Assembly: GCA_040882225.1 (NCBI GenBank)
Contig: JBBEBR010000007.1
Location: 1 to 64,000 of the forward strand
Reading direction: 5' to 3'
Length of the DNA stretch: 64,000 nt
DNA from: Gracilimonas sp040882225
GTDB taxonomy: Bacteria > Bacteroidota > Rhodothermia > Balneolales > Balneolaceae
This document shows, piece by piece, positions 41,356-51,800 of the stretch. The first letter of the stretch is position 1, and each line of letters begins with the position of its first letter. Both the position numbers and the translations under genes were made by a program. A model generated the notes under the pieces. That model had not been told where the DNA came from. It did not search any database and worked only from the letters and a program-made list of their open reading frames with translations.

Positions 41356-43171
41356 GATTTTGCATCGTTACGTACTTCTTTTTATACTTTTTTTGCTCTC
41401 GCTTCCAATATCTACTCAGGCTCAGCAATATTTGTGGCCTACTGATTCGGGCCGGTTCCTAAGCTCAACTTTTGGTGAAACACGCGCGGCTCATTTTCAT
41501 GCAGGGTTAGATATTAAAACATGGGGACGTGAAGGTTATCGCGTTTTTGCTGCAAAGGATGGGGTTATTCACAGGCTGTTAATTACTGAAAGGGGTTACG
41601 GTAAAGCAATCTACATCAAACATGCAGACAGCAGCTTTACGGTTTATGCACATTTACAACGCTTCAATCCCTATTTGCAAGCTTTAGCCGACTCAATAAG
41701 GCTTCTGGATTATTCCTTTGAGATGGAAATGAGTTTCGATTCTCTAAACCTAAAAGTGAATCAGGGAGACATTATTGGCTATACCGGCTCAAGTGGAATT
41801 GGGCCGCCTCACCTCCATTTTGAAATTCGTGATTCGCTCGATAATCCTGTAAATGCCTTAATGTCAGATTTTTCTTTAATGGACGATCGTTCGCCTGTTT
41901 TCTCTTCACTCATAATTGAACCCATAGAAATTAATTCGAAAGTTGAAGGTAATCCTTATCCGACTACAATAAGGGCTAAAAAGGACGACGATAACGTTTA
42001 CGATTTTGGCGAAGTAAGAATAAGTGGGAAAACGGGTTTAGCAGTTGATGTGTATGATTTAGCAAACAGTGTTCCTAATAAATATGCCGTCTATAGCCTT
42101 TCACTAATGCAGGATACGGATACCTTATTCCATCAGAAGCTGGAATCCTTTACTTATGATAGCAGCTCAGAAATGTTTATGGATCGTATCGCCCCTTTTG
42201 GTTCAACAACAAGAGGCCACCACAGATTGCATGCCAAAGAAGGAGTGAACAATCCTTTTTACCTGCATTCTTCCGATGCTTCCATTCTTGAACCTACTGA
42301 TTCCCTGACGACTTACCATATTGTTGCGTCGGATTATTTCGGCAATACTTCTAAAGCAAAAATCACACTTAGAAAAGAGTTGCCTGCAATTTCGCAGGAG
42401 CCCGGCATTGCAAACCCTCTAAAAGATTGGTACTGGAGCGAAAACTGGGCTTCTCCCGATTTGGTAAACACGATTGACCTGACCCATCATACATTGGGTT
42501 TCCCATGGAAGAAAAACCAACAGTTAATATTCATCAATCACGAAATACCAGCCAATTTCTCAAGAATAATACCAGGTAAAAAACATCGAATACGCACTCC
42601 AGATTACAATTTATTGATACATTTCAACAAAGATGTTTTTTTTGACACGTTGACGGTTGCTGCAACTTATAGGATAGAAAATGACGAGCCAGTTATTTCA
42701 ATTCAGCCGCAGATGCTTCCTGCTAAGAAAGATTTTAAACTTGAATTTTACTTAGGAGAAAATTTTGATAAAAATAATAACTACCGCTTATTCCGGATAA
42801 ATAACGGCAACAGGTTATCATACATAAAATCTCAGTTGATAGGAAAAACAATACACGGTTATCCCTCTGGTTTGGGGGATTTTGTAATAAAAGCGGATAA
42901 TGATCCTCCCCTGGTATACAATTTCCGGTTAAGACAAACTGAATATGGCCAATGGTTGGGGGTGGTTTCTGTGGAGGATAATCTCTCGGGAATAAATTCA
43001 AAGAAATCTGAATTCTGGATTAATGATGTGCGTGGTATTGCAGAATACGATTACGAAGAAAACGAGATTATCTATTACCTGCCTGGGTTTACTCCCTTGC
43101 CCTCAAATAAAGTTCATATCAAAATAGAAGATAAAGCCGGAAACAAAGGTGGAGCCTTCTTTGAAAATTGA
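41348..43171 (+). CDS. M23-family LytM metallopeptidase with large C-terminal region
   Basis: A 607-residue exported protein with a signal peptide to about residue 26. The M23 zinc site is complete: H51 and D55 in HFHAGLDI, H155 and H157 in PHLHFEIR. It would cut peptidoglycan crosslinks or act as a divisome regulator. The C-terminal 400 residues are beta-rich with Ig-like segments (SGINSKKSEFWINDVRG) and are of unknown role. The start is TTG at 41348, overlapping the FAH gene by 8 bases; no ATG gives a good signal peptide. Confidence 0.82.
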   Translation: MVKILHRYVLLFILFLLSLPISTQAQQYLWPTDSGRFLSSTFGETRAAHFHAGLDIKTWGREGYRVFAAKDGVIHRLLITERGYGKAIYIKHADSSFTVYAHLQRFNPYLQALADSIRLLDYSFEMEMSFDSLNLKVNQGDIIGYTGSSGIGPPHLHFEIRDSLDNPVNALMSDFSLMDDRSPVFSSLIIEPIEINSKVEGNPYPTTIRAKKDDDNVYDFGEVRISGKTGLAVDVYDLANSVPNKYAVYSLSLMQDTDTLFHQKLESFTYDSSSEMFMDRIAPFGSTTRGHHRLHAKEGVNNPFYLHSSDASILEPTDSLTTYHIVASDYFGNTSKAKITLRKELPAISQEPGIANPLKDWYWSENWASPDLVNTIDLTHHTLGFPWKKNQQLIFINHEIPANFSRIIPGKKHRIRTPDYNLLIHFNKDVFFDTLTVAATYRIENDEPVISIQPQMLPAKKDFKLEFYLGENFDKNNNYRLFRINNGNRLSYIKSQLIGKTIHGYPSGLGDFVIKADNDPPLVYNFRLRQTEYGQWLGVVSVEDNLSGINSKKSEFWINDVRGIAEYDYEENEIIYYLPGFTPLPSNKVHIKIEDKAGNKGGAFFEN

Positions 43172-43186
43172 TTCCGGCTTAATTTA

Positions 43187-43564
43187 TCATTTATAAGCGA
43201 TACAGCTAATTTCTACCAGTACATTTTTGGGTAGAGTTTTGACCGCTACTGTTTCTCGGGCGGGCGGATTATTTTTAAAGCGGGAGCCATACACTTCATT
43301 TACAGTAGCGAAATCTCCCATATCTGCTAAAAATATTGAGCATTTAAGCACTTTAGAAAAATCCGAGCCTGCAGCTTCAAGCACAGCTGAAAGGTTTTTC
43401 ATCACCTGTTCTGCTTGCTCTTCAGCATTAGACCCAATTATTACCATTTTTTCGGGGTGCAATGGAATTTGCCCAGAACAGTAAATAACCCCGTTATGCT
43501 CCGTTGCTTGGCTGTAAGGGCCAATTGCTGCAGGTGCTGTTTCTGTAGATATTATCTTTTTCAT
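43187..43564 (-). CDS. ridA: RidA-family deaminase
   Basis: A 125-residue RidA/YjgF/Rid protein of standard length. Key residues are present: R103 in PPARETVAV and E118 in VLVEISCIA, as well as PAAIGPYSQA at the N-terminus. It hydrolyses reactive 2-aminoacrylate-type enamines formed by PLP enzymes. It reads against its neighbours, alone between the M23 gene and the TPR genes. Confidence 0.92.
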   Translation of the reverse strand: MKKIISTETAPAAIGPYSQATEHNGVIYCSGQIPLHPEKMVIIGSNAEEQAEQVMKNLSAVLEAAGSDFSKVLKCSIFLADMGDFATVNEVYGSRFKNNPPARETVAVKTLPKNVLVEISCIAYK

Positions 43565-43620
43565 GCGAATATTTATAAATATTAGTTAATAATTAAACAA
43601 AAAAGTGTCCGGCCTATTAA

Positions 43621-43651
43621 TTGCAGAAAGCTCTTTATATAGTTACTTTTG
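43621..43651 (+). promoter_or_regulatory. Candidate promoter for TPR lipoprotein genes
   Basis: TTG (43621-43623), 20-base spacer, TACTTTTG (43644-43651), a full match to TAnnTTTG, 48 bases before the first TPR lipoprotein gene. Confidence 0.55.
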
Positions 43652-43698
43652 GAACATATTAAATCCATTACAATACAACCAATTTCAATTTCGAAAAT

Positions 43699-45018
43699 AT
43701 GAAAAAGCTACTAAAGAGTTTATTATCGGTATTTCTTTTTGTGGGAATACTTGCAAGTTGTGAAACCTCTGATCCATTAATTGAGGAAGCTCAAACTTAT
43801 ATTGTTTTGCAGAATTATGATTCTGCCTATTCTGTACTTGATCGTTCTATTGCAGCTAACCCAGATGATGGAATTCCTGTTTTTTATAAAGCAATGGCCT
43901 ATTCCGAGCATGCTGCCAATACCGTAGAACCATCTGAAAGAAAACCCATCTACATGAATTTTCGTGAGTCTATTGAAACAGCAAGAGAATTATTTGCTGC
44001 TCAAGAAGAAGAAGTCCCTGCAGAAGCGGGAGAAGTAGATAATCTTGTTCTCAACGCATGGGGCAGAGAACACAATGCGGCCATAGAATACGCAACAAAC
44101 GATAGTGTAATGGCTAGCATGGATAATCCTTTAGAATATGCCGCAGCTCATCTTGAAAATGCTATTATTGTAAATCCTGACAGCACATTGTCTTATGATG
44201 TATTATCTCAGGTTCATTTTATGAATGAAAATGTTGAAGGAGCAATTGAAGCACTATCACAATCTATGGAGCTGAAAAATCCTCCTCCCGCAGAAGACTA
44301 TGACCGGTTATCTGCTTATTACGCAACTAGTGATCAGGTTCGTAATTCTATTTCAACTTTGAAGGAAGGCATGGAAATTTACCCTGATAGTATTGTATTG
44401 GCTCAAAAAATAGCTGATGCTTATATGCAGATTGGAGAACGAGACAGTTCTATCGCTGTTATTGAAACCTTGATTGAAAATGAGCCAGATAATGCTCAGT
44501 ACCGCCTTGCTTTAGGAACCCAGTTGCTGCAGGCTACCACAAACATGGCAGATAAAATATCTTCTAACTATGAGAAAATTTTTGATTTAGACACTGAGTC
44601 ACGTAATGCTTCAAGCGCTGAGCGCCAAAAGATTGAAGAGCAGATTACTCAGCTTCAAAATGAGAACCAATTGCTACAGGCTGAAATTGACGAGTTAGCC
44701 GGATATTCAGAGCAAGAGCTTTTAAAAGTCACGGAGCTAAACCCTAATTCAGAGAATGCTTATAACGCTCTTGGTATCATTTATCAGAATAAAGCCGCTG
44801 CTCTTTTTGACTTGCGGAACTATACAACGGATGATGCCGAGGCCTCAGAATATGATAGTCAGGCTAAAGACGCGCTGAGAAAAGCCATGGAGCATTATGA
44901 GAATGTAGTTGAAATCAACCCCGACCACAGGGACGCATGGCAGTCACTTTCCAGTATTTATTACACACTCGATATGCGAGAAAAAGCGGAAGAAGCCTTA
45001 GAAAAAGCTGGAAACTAA
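43699..45018 (+). CDS. TPR-repeat lipoprotein, first of pair
   Basis: A 439-residue lipoprotein with lipobox ILASC at about residue 21. TPR-like helical repeats run through it (YDSAYSVLDRSIAANPDDGIPVFYKAMAY, LLKVTELNPNSENAYNALGIIYQN, YENVVEINPDHRDAWQSLSSIYYT). A coiled-coil region rich in Glu/Gln lies at about 300-335 (EEQITQLQNENQLLQAEIDEL). It is probably a scaffold in the periplasm or outer membrane. The following gene has the same architecture, so the two look like a diverged tandem pair. Confidence 0.78.
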   Translation: MKKLLKSLLSVFLFVGILASCETSDPLIEEAQTYIVLQNYDSAYSVLDRSIAANPDDGIPVFYKAMAYSEHAANTVEPSERKPIYMNFRESIETARELFAAQEEEVPAEAGEVDNLVLNAWGREHNAAIEYATNDSVMASMDNPLEYAAAHLENAIIVNPDSTLSYDVLSQVHFMNENVEGAIEALSQSMELKNPPPAEDYDRLSAYYATSDQVRNSISTLKEGMEIYPDSIVLAQKIADAYMQIGERDSSIAVIETLIENEPDNAQYRLALGTQLLQATTNMADKISSNYEKIFDLDTESRNASSAERQKIEEQITQLQNENQLLQAEIDELAGYSEQELLKVTELNPNSENAYNALGIIYQNKAAALFDLRNYTTDDAEASEYDSQAKDALRKAMEHYENVVEINPDHRDAWQSLSSIYYTLDMREKAEEALEKAGN

Positions 45019-45049
45019 TTCATAGCTTTAATCCTATTATAATTCAAAA

Positions 45050-46225
45050 ATGAAAATATCTCTCTTTACCCGACTTGCAGGACTGGTTCTTGCAGTCGGG
45101 TTTTTTTATTCCTGCGGATCAACTCTCAACATTGACGAGTTAGTTGAAAACAATCAATATACTCAGGCTTTAAATCAGCTTGACGAAATGATTGAAAAAG
45201 AAGCTGACCGGCCTGATTTATACTTACAACGGGCCGAAATAAGTGCTCTTGCTGCACAAGAAGTGGAGCCTGAAGAAAGAGCTCAATTTTATGTTAATAC
45301 CACCAATGATTTTGATTCCGCCGATCAATATGGAGCAACCGACTCGCAGAAATCTACTATTGACAGCCTAAGACAACAATATTGGAAAGATGAACATAAT
45401 GCCGGACTACAGGCATCAGAAAAAGAAACTGCTGAATATGAACGTGCAGCTACTCACTTTTCAAATGCAATAATCTTGCGGGAAGAGGCAATCAGTTCGT
45501 ACCAGAATCTTGCCATCGCACAATTTAATCAGGGTAAAATTGAAGAAGCTATAGAGAGTTTATTATCTGCATTAAATTATACCGAAGATCCACCTGTCTC
45601 TATTTATGAAAACCTTGGATATCTTCATCTTGAAAAAGGAGATGCTGAGGAAGCCACTCATTACTACGAATTGGCAAATAAAAATCTGGAAGAAGACCTG
45701 AATGTTACGTTTGGACTGGTGAACGCCTATATCGCTGCTGGAAATAGTGAACAAGCCGTAAAATTTTTAGAGCCATTGATAAAAAATAATCCACAAAACG
45801 CGAATCTTCGTAATGTGTATGGCACCCAGCTTTATAACATCACCGCTGAGATAGTGGATGATTTGAAATCTGCCTATAGGAATAATGATTCCGTTTTAGT
45901 TGATCAGATTAAAATTGAAGCGGAAGGCATGGGTGAACAGGCTGAAAATCAACTGGTTGAAGCATACAAAAGAGACACTTTAAATACTGAATATCTCGAA
46001 AGCCTTGCCGTTTTTTATAATAATTTAGGCGGCCAATATTTTTCTCTGCTTGATGTTGCCTTTGAAAATGACAAAGAGGAACTAAACAACAAAGCCCTTT
46101 CGTTGATTGATTTTTCCATCGAGTATTATTTTAAGCTGGTAGAGGCTGAACCCAGCAATCAGGAGTATAATTCAAAGCTTGATGGGCTTAAAAATTTAAA
46201 ACAAAACCGAACCATACCCGACTGA
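45050..46225 (+). CDS. TPR-repeat lipoprotein, second of pair
   Basis: A 391-residue lipoprotein with lipobox FFYSC at about residue 22 and TPR-like repeats (YTQALNQLDEMIEKEADRPDLYLQRAEI, GKIEEAIESLLSALNYTEDPPVSIYENLGYLHLEKGDAEEATHYYELA). It shares layout and several segments (EEPxERxxxYxN, YGTQLYN/LGTQLLQ) with the preceding gene. Its signal-peptide codons contain a perfect terminator-like hairpin (45069-45107). It is followed 7 bases later by the cystathionine-synthase gene. Confidence 0.76.
   Translation: MKISLFTRLAGLVLAVGFFYSCGSTLNIDELVENNQYTQALNQLDEMIEKEADRPDLYLQRAEISALAAQEVEPEERAQFYVNTTNDFDSADQYGATDSQKSTIDSLRQQYWKDEHNAGLQASEKETAEYERAATHFSNAIILREEAISSYQNLAIAQFNQGKIEEAIESLLSALNYTEDPPVSIYENLGYLHLEKGDAEEATHYYELANKNLEEDLNVTFGLVNAYIAAGNSEQAVKFLEPLIKNNPQNANLRNVYGTQLYNITAEIVDDLKSAYRNNDSVLVDQIKIEAEGMGEQAENQLVEAYKRDTLNTEYLESLAVFYNNLGGQYFSLLDVAFENDKEELNNKALSLIDFSIEYYFKLVEAEPSNQEYNSKLDGLKNLKQNRTIPD
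45069..45107 (+). terminator. Terminator-like hairpin inside coding start
   Basis: CCCGACT (45069-45075), 18-base loop, AGTCGGG (45094-45100), then seven T. It lies in codons 7-20 of the second TPR gene, 50 bases after the stop of the first. It could stop transcription of the first gene or attenuate the second. Confidence 0.5.
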
Positions 46226-46232
46226 TATTTAT

Positions 46233-47369
46233 ATGCGCTTCAACACCAAAACTATTCATGCCGGCCAGCACCCAGAGGAAACTTCGGGTGCGGTGATGCC
46301 TCCCATTTTTCAAACTTCAACCTACGCACAAGAAGCACCCAATAAGCATAAAGGTTATGATTATGCTCGTGTTGGGAACCCTACCCGTACCGCACTCGAA
46401 AAAATGATTGCCGGCTTGGAAAGTGCCGAGGAGGCTGCATGTTTCGCCAGCGGTGTTGCAGCAATGGATGCTTTGATGAAAATGTTACGCCCTGGAGACC
46501 ATGTGATCACTACCAATGATTTATATGGAGGTTCCTACAGGTTATTTACTACCGTTTTTGAACCTTATGGAATCTCGTTTAGTTTTGTAGACATGACGGA
46601 TTTAGATCAGGTTAAAAAAGCCGTTACTCCACAAACAAAGCTAATGTGGATTGAAACACCTACCAACCCCCTGCTTCGCATTGTAGATATCCGGGCTTTG
46701 GCAAAAATCGCTAAACCTTCCGGAATCCTCACAGTTGTTGATAACACATTCGCGTCTCCATATTTACAAAGGCCTTTGGAGCTTGGGGCAGACGCCGTAT
46801 TGCATTCTGCTACAAAATATTTAGCCGGCCACTCGGATGTTATTCATGGAGCCGTTGCAAGTTCCAATAAAAAAATTATGGAGAATCTCCGGTTTCAAAC
46901 TAAAACGTCTGGAGCTGTTCCCGGGCCTATGGATTGTTACCTTACACTTCGTGGAATAAAAACACTTCATATTCGCGTTCAAAGATCGGTTGATAACGCA
47001 AAAAAAATTGCCGCTTTCCTTGAAGATCATCCCAAAGTAGAATCGGTAATTTATCCCGGTTTAAGTTCTCATCCCCAGCACGAGCTCGCTAAAAAACAGA
47101 TGAGCGATTTTGGAGCCATGCTTTCTTTTACGCTAAAGGATAATAGTATCGAAGCTGCGGTGAAATTCATGAGCAACACTAAAATTTTTACTTTAGCGGA
47201 AAGCTTAGGCGGGGTAGAATCCTTGATTAGTCATCCCACCTCTATGACTCATGGTTCTATCCCAAAAGACATTAGAGAAAAGGCAGGACTTCAAGATTCA
47301 TTGATCCGGATTTCGGTGGGAATTGAAGATGAGGAAGATCTTATCGAAGACTTAAAACAGGCATTTTAA
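46233..47369 (+). CDS. Cystathionine gamma-synthase/lyase-type PLP enzyme
   Basis: A 378-residue Cys/Met metabolism PLP enzyme. The PLP lysine is K195 in HSATKYLAGHSD; YDYARVGNPTRTALE, GGSYRLF, WIETPTNPLLRIVD and SLGGVESLISHPTSMTH are class-diagnostic. It would either form cystathionine from an O-acylhomoserine (methionine synthesis) or cleave cystathionine; sequence alone cannot separate the two. It is 7 bases after the TPR lipoprotein gene and so probably co-transcribed with it. Confidence 0.88.
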   Translation: MRFNTKTIHAGQHPEETSGAVMPPIFQTSTYAQEAPNKHKGYDYARVGNPTRTALEKMIAGLESAEEAACFASGVAAMDALMKMLRPGDHVITTNDLYGGSYRLFTTVFEPYGISFSFVDMTDLDQVKKAVTPQTKLMWIETPTNPLLRIVDIRALAKIAKPSGILTVVDNTFASPYLQRPLELGADAVLHSATKYLAGHSDVIHGAVASSNKKIMENLRFQTKTSGAVPGPMDCYLTLRGIKTLHIRVQRSVDNAKKIAAFLEDHPKVESVIYPGLSSHPQHELAKKQMSDFGAMLSFTLKDNSIEAAVKFMSNTKIFTLAESLGGVESLISHPTSMTHGSIPKDIREKAGLQDSLIRISVGIEDEEDLIEDLKQAF

Positions 47370-47393
47370 CACAAACCTCCTGTTCAATTTTCG

Positions 47394-47423
47394 TATCTTT
47401 AGCTCGTTAGAAAAGCGCTTACA
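47394..47423 (+). promoter_or_regulatory. -7 box and candidate operator before thiolase gene
   Basis: TATCTTTA (47394-47401) then TAGAAAAGCGCTTACA (47408-47423), similar in sequence and position to the elements before etfB and the first acyl-CoA dehydrogenase. The operator copy is the most diverged of the three. Confidence 0.4.
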
Positions 47424-47452
47424 AATTCAAATCTTATCATTTATCTAAGTCT

Positions 47453-48631
47453 ATGAAAGAAGTAGTAATAGTTGCGGCCAAAAGAACTCCATTAGGTGCA
47501 TTTGGTGGCAATCTTTCATCCTTTACAGCACCTGAACTTGGTGCCGCCGCCATTCTTGAAACCATCAAAACCGCAGGCATCAAAGCTGACTCTGTGCAGG
47601 AAGTGGTAATGGGAAATGTGTTGAGCGCTGGCATTGGACAGGCACCGGCAAGACAAGCGGCTTTAAAAGCCGGACTTTCAGATAAAACTCCTTCAACTAC
47701 CGTAAATAAAGTATGCGCTTCCGGTATGAAAGCTATTATGATAGCTGCGGATCAGATTCGTTTGGGCGAGGCCGACATAATTGTAGCCGGGGGAATGGAA
47801 AGCATGAGTAATGTTCCTTACTATTTGCCAAATCAACGATTCGGAACAAAATTTGGCCATTCAGAAACTAAAGACGGCATTATTCAGGATGGGCTTTGGG
47901 ATGTATATAACAATTTCCTGATGGGAAACGCGGCTGAATTATGCGCTAAAGAGTGCAATATTTCACGCCAACAACAAGATGAATATGCGGTAACTTCCTA
48001 CAAACGTGCTATTGAGGCTTTCGAAAAAGGATATTTTGATGATGAAATCATCAAGATGAAAGTTAAAGACCGAAAGGGCAATGTTACTGAAGTTATAAAA
48101 GACGAAGAGCTTGAAAAAGTCCGGTTCGAAAAGTTTGACTCGCTCCGGCCGGTTTTTGAAAAAGAAGGAACCGTAACCGCAGCAAATGCCTCAAGCATCA
48201 ATGATGGTGCCGCTGCTGTACTTTTAATGAGTGCGGATAAAGCCAAAGAATTAGGCCTTACTCCTCTTGCAAAAATAATCAGCCACGCAAGTGCGGCTAA
48301 AGCTCCGGAATGGTTTACAACCGCCCCTGCCGACGCTATCCCCATTGCATTGAAAAGAGCCGGACTAAGTACTAATGATATCGACCTTTTTGAAATCAAC
48401 GAAGCTTTTTCAGTTGTATCACTTATCAATAATCAACTTTTAGAGCTGGATCCATTAAAAGTGAATATTAATGGGGGAGCAGTAAGTATTGGACATCCTC
48501 TCGGGTGTTCTGGTGCCCGAATTATTGTTACACTCATTCATGCCCTGAAAAGAACCAATGGCACCTATGGCTGTGCAGGCATTTGTAACGGCGGTGGCGG
48601 TGCTTCTGCTTTTGTTCTTCAAATGCTTTAA
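47453..48631 (+). CDS. Acetyl-CoA acetyltransferase (thiolase)
   Basis: A 392-residue thiolase. The nucleophile is C88 in NKVCASGMKA, with the catalytic His in GHPLGCSGARI and the second Cys in CAGICNGGGGA. It condenses or cleaves acetoacetyl-CoA, or performs the last step of beta-oxidation. The leader carries a motif shared with the etfB and acyl-CoA dehydrogenase genes, which supports the degradative role. Confidence 0.93.
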   Translation: MKEVVIVAAKRTPLGAFGGNLSSFTAPELGAAAILETIKTAGIKADSVQEVVMGNVLSAGIGQAPARQAALKAGLSDKTPSTTVNKVCASGMKAIMIAADQIRLGEADIIVAGGMESMSNVPYYLPNQRFGTKFGHSETKDGIIQDGLWDVYNNFLMGNAAELCAKECNISRQQQDEYAVTSYKRAIEAFEKGYFDDEIIKMKVKDRKGNVTEVIKDEELEKVRFEKFDSLRPVFEKEGTVTAANASSINDGAAAVLLMSADKAKELGLTPLAKIISHASAAKAPEWFTTAPADAIPIALKRAGLSTNDIDLFEINEAFSVVSLINNQLLELDPLKVNINGGAVSIGHPLGCSGARIIVTLIHALKRTNGTYGCAGICNGGGGASAFVLQML

Positions 48632-48651
48632 AATTTTCTACAGGAAAATTT
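48631..48651 (+). terminator. Weak A/T hairpin after thiolase gene
   Basis: AAATTTTC, loop TACAG, GAAAATTT: perfect 8-base arms but no GC, at the thiolase stop. Possibly a terminator. Confidence 0.35.
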
Positions 48652-48671
48652 CCAAATATGCTCTTTTTTTG

Positions 48672-48700
48672 TTGACATTTCTTTTCCACCGACCTATTAT
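48672..48700 (+). promoter_or_regulatory. Sigma70-like promoter upstream of porU
   Basis: TTGACA (48672-48677), exact 17-base spacer, TATTAT (48695-48700), about 195 bases before the porU start. Unlike the TAnnTTTG-type boxes elsewhere, it matches the E. coli consensus. The leader between has no gene. Confidence 0.4.
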
Positions 48701-48894
48701 ATGGTTCGACCTGAAACAAAAAAAACGAGTATAGAGCAACAACGTTACGATTTCTCCAACTAAAGCGATAAACTCAATAGCACCAGCTATTACTTATCTT
48801 ATAACAGGTCAACTTAAAAATTCTATTCCTATAGATACATTGTTACAAAATTAGAAGCGTTTGTACAGCGCATATGTTCAATTATTAAGTTAAC

Positions 48895-51800
48895 ATGGTA
48901 TCCAGGCTACTTTATCTTAGTGGTCTGCTTTGCATATTGATTGCCTCGGAGGTACAAGCTCAGCAATTCAAAGTAATAGCAGAAACTGAATCTTTCAGAG
49001 ATTATGAGCTTATCAATGATAAGCTTTCCATACTTTCTCCGTATGAGATTACGGTGCCGGTTCTGAATGGCAACCCCCGCTATCAGGTATTAGAGCAATC
49101 TGTGGTTGATTCAAATACTCCCATCACTCCCGAAAGAGCTGCTGTTATGGCTTTGTCTGATTTGGACGCCCCGCTTATTCATGTCTCAGAACCCGCAAAT
49201 AATCGTGGCCGGCTAACCAGTTCATTGAGTATAAATATTGTTCGGGCAGATGGAAGCAAATCAAAAGTACTCAGAAAGTTAAGATTGCGGGTTTATAAAG
49301 AAGGCGACAGAACCACTTTCGCATCTGCTACAAAAGTAATTAATACGGAACATCCCCTTTCTTCAGGAACCTGGTATAAAATTCCTATTGAAAAAGACGG
49401 AATCTACTCACTGAATTCAGAATATCTTTCTAACCTGGGGATAGATATAAACTCCATAGACCCACGCAATATTCAGCTTTGGGGAACAGATGGTTATCAG
49501 TTACCGGAGGCGAATAGTGAGGCACGATCACAATTCACACAAATCCCGATAATTGTTCAGGGTGAAAATGACGGCAACTTTAATGCCAGTGACCGGGTGC
49601 TTTTTTATGGAAACAGCCCTCATAAAGTTGAAAGAGACAGCATTAACTTCACACATCACATTCACCCTTACAGTAACCAAAAATTTGTATTTCTTACAGT
49701 TGCCCAGGAAAATGGCGCTCGTCTGTCTCCGGTAAATAATAACTTGTCTCCGTCCAGAACCATTACTTCATTCAGAGATTTCATCTGGAAAGATGAAGAG
49801 CGATATAAAGTGGAAGAAAAAATTAAGTCTGGGCGTTTTTGGTTAGGCCAACGTTTTGAGGCTTCCAGTAATGGTACAATGGTAAATGTTTTGCAGGATA
49901 CTTTACCTGGACTCTCTCAAAATCCTGAGATACAAGTTAGCGGGAGATTCGTTAGCCGTTCAGAACGTTCAACTTCATTCGATTTTCAACTGAATGACAT
50001 AGAGGTCACTTCAATTTCAATACCGGCAATTGCAAAGTACATCAGCAGTACAGGCAGTGCCGGTAATGCTCGTACTTTTAATTCAACGGTAAATCCTGTA
50101 GTTCAGAACGGCATCATTGAATTAGGCGCCCGTTTCAATCATAATGAATCAAATTCTACCGGGTTTGTAGACTACATTCGTATAACTGTTGACAGAGCTT
50201 TGGTTGCTAAAAATAACCGCCTGTATTTTTATTCTCCTGCTGATGGAGCATCAAATGAAATAGCACAGTATCAAATTTCGGGTTTCTCTCAAGAACCTGT
50301 TGTTATGGATGTAACTGAAGTCACTAATCCAAAATTACTATCTACTGCGAATTCAGGCTCAACATACAATGTGAACTATTTCTCAGGAAATGACTTACAG
50401 ATTATCGCTCAGTCAAACTTCTACATACCGGGCGAAGGCGAGCAAATTCAAACACCAAATTTGCATGGAATCTCAGGCTATCCTGATTACATTATTGTAA
50501 CCACTGATGTTTTTCGATCCTCCGCTGAGGAACTTGCCGCGTACCGAGCCGAAATGGATGGCTTGACTCCCGTAATCGTCACACAAGATCAGATTCTCAA
50601 CGAATTTTCTGGTGGGGCGGTAGATCCTTCTGCGATTCGGGATTATGTGAAGTTTCTGTATGACCGGGCAATAGCTGCCGACCAGCCTTTGCCAAAGTAT
50701 CTGCTGCTTTTTGGAGACACCACTTTCGACTATAAAAACATTATAACCAACGGTCTTTCAAACTACATTGTCACTTATCAAAGTGAAGAATCTCTTCACC
50801 GAATTTCTTCTTATGCCACAGATGATTTTTTTGGGTTTTTGGATGATCACGAAGGTGCACTCGGAACGGGTTCAACCGGTAGTTCTGAATTAGTTGATAT
50901 AGGCGTTGGGCGAATTCCATCCCAAACAACAGAAGAAGCAGCCATAGCCGTTCAGAAAATCAAGAGTTACGAGAATCCCGAAAATACCGGGCTGTGGCAA
51001 AATCTTTTCACTTTTGCGGCAGATGATGATTTTCCTGAAGTAGAAACTAATCGTGACTTACATACCCTAAACGCGGATGAGACGGCGAACAGAATGAATA
51101 TTATAGAACCTGGAATCAGGCTTAATAAGGTTTATGAGTTCGCATATCCGGAAGAAATCACCAGTTCGGGACGTCGAATTCCCGGTGCTACAGAAGAGTT
51201 CATGAATTCGCTAAATAATGGAACGTTAGTTCTCAATTATTCCGGCCACGGAAATGAACAAACTCTTTCAGACGAAGAGCTGTTCAATTCATCCTTTATT
51301 CCAAATCTTACCAACAAAGATAAATTATCGGTACTTGTTACCGCTACTTGTCAGTTTGGGCGGTACGATGATATTGACGAGCAATCGGGAGCTGAAAAAC
51401 TTTTCTTTGCTGAAAACGGCGGAGTTGTCGCCGCATTCACAACCACCCGTGTCGTTTTTACCGGTTCAGGAGTTACAGCAACTAATAATTTTGGATTGAA
51501 TGTTGCCCTTTCGCAGCAGATGCTTGAGCGAAATACAGATGGCAGCCCAATTAGAATGGGAGATATTTACCGAAATACCAAAAATGCTACTATTGGTAGT
51601 TCTCTGATTGTGTCTTCACGAAACAGCAAAAAATTTATACTAATTGGAGACCCCGCAAGCAGATTTCGTTTACCAGAAAATCAGGCTGCTCTCGAAACTC
51701 TAAATGGTTACACAGAAGCCGGTGAAGACACCACTCTTACCATCCGGGCTTTAGATCAGGTAACGTTAACCGGCCAAATTTCCGGGCCCGACAACAGCCC

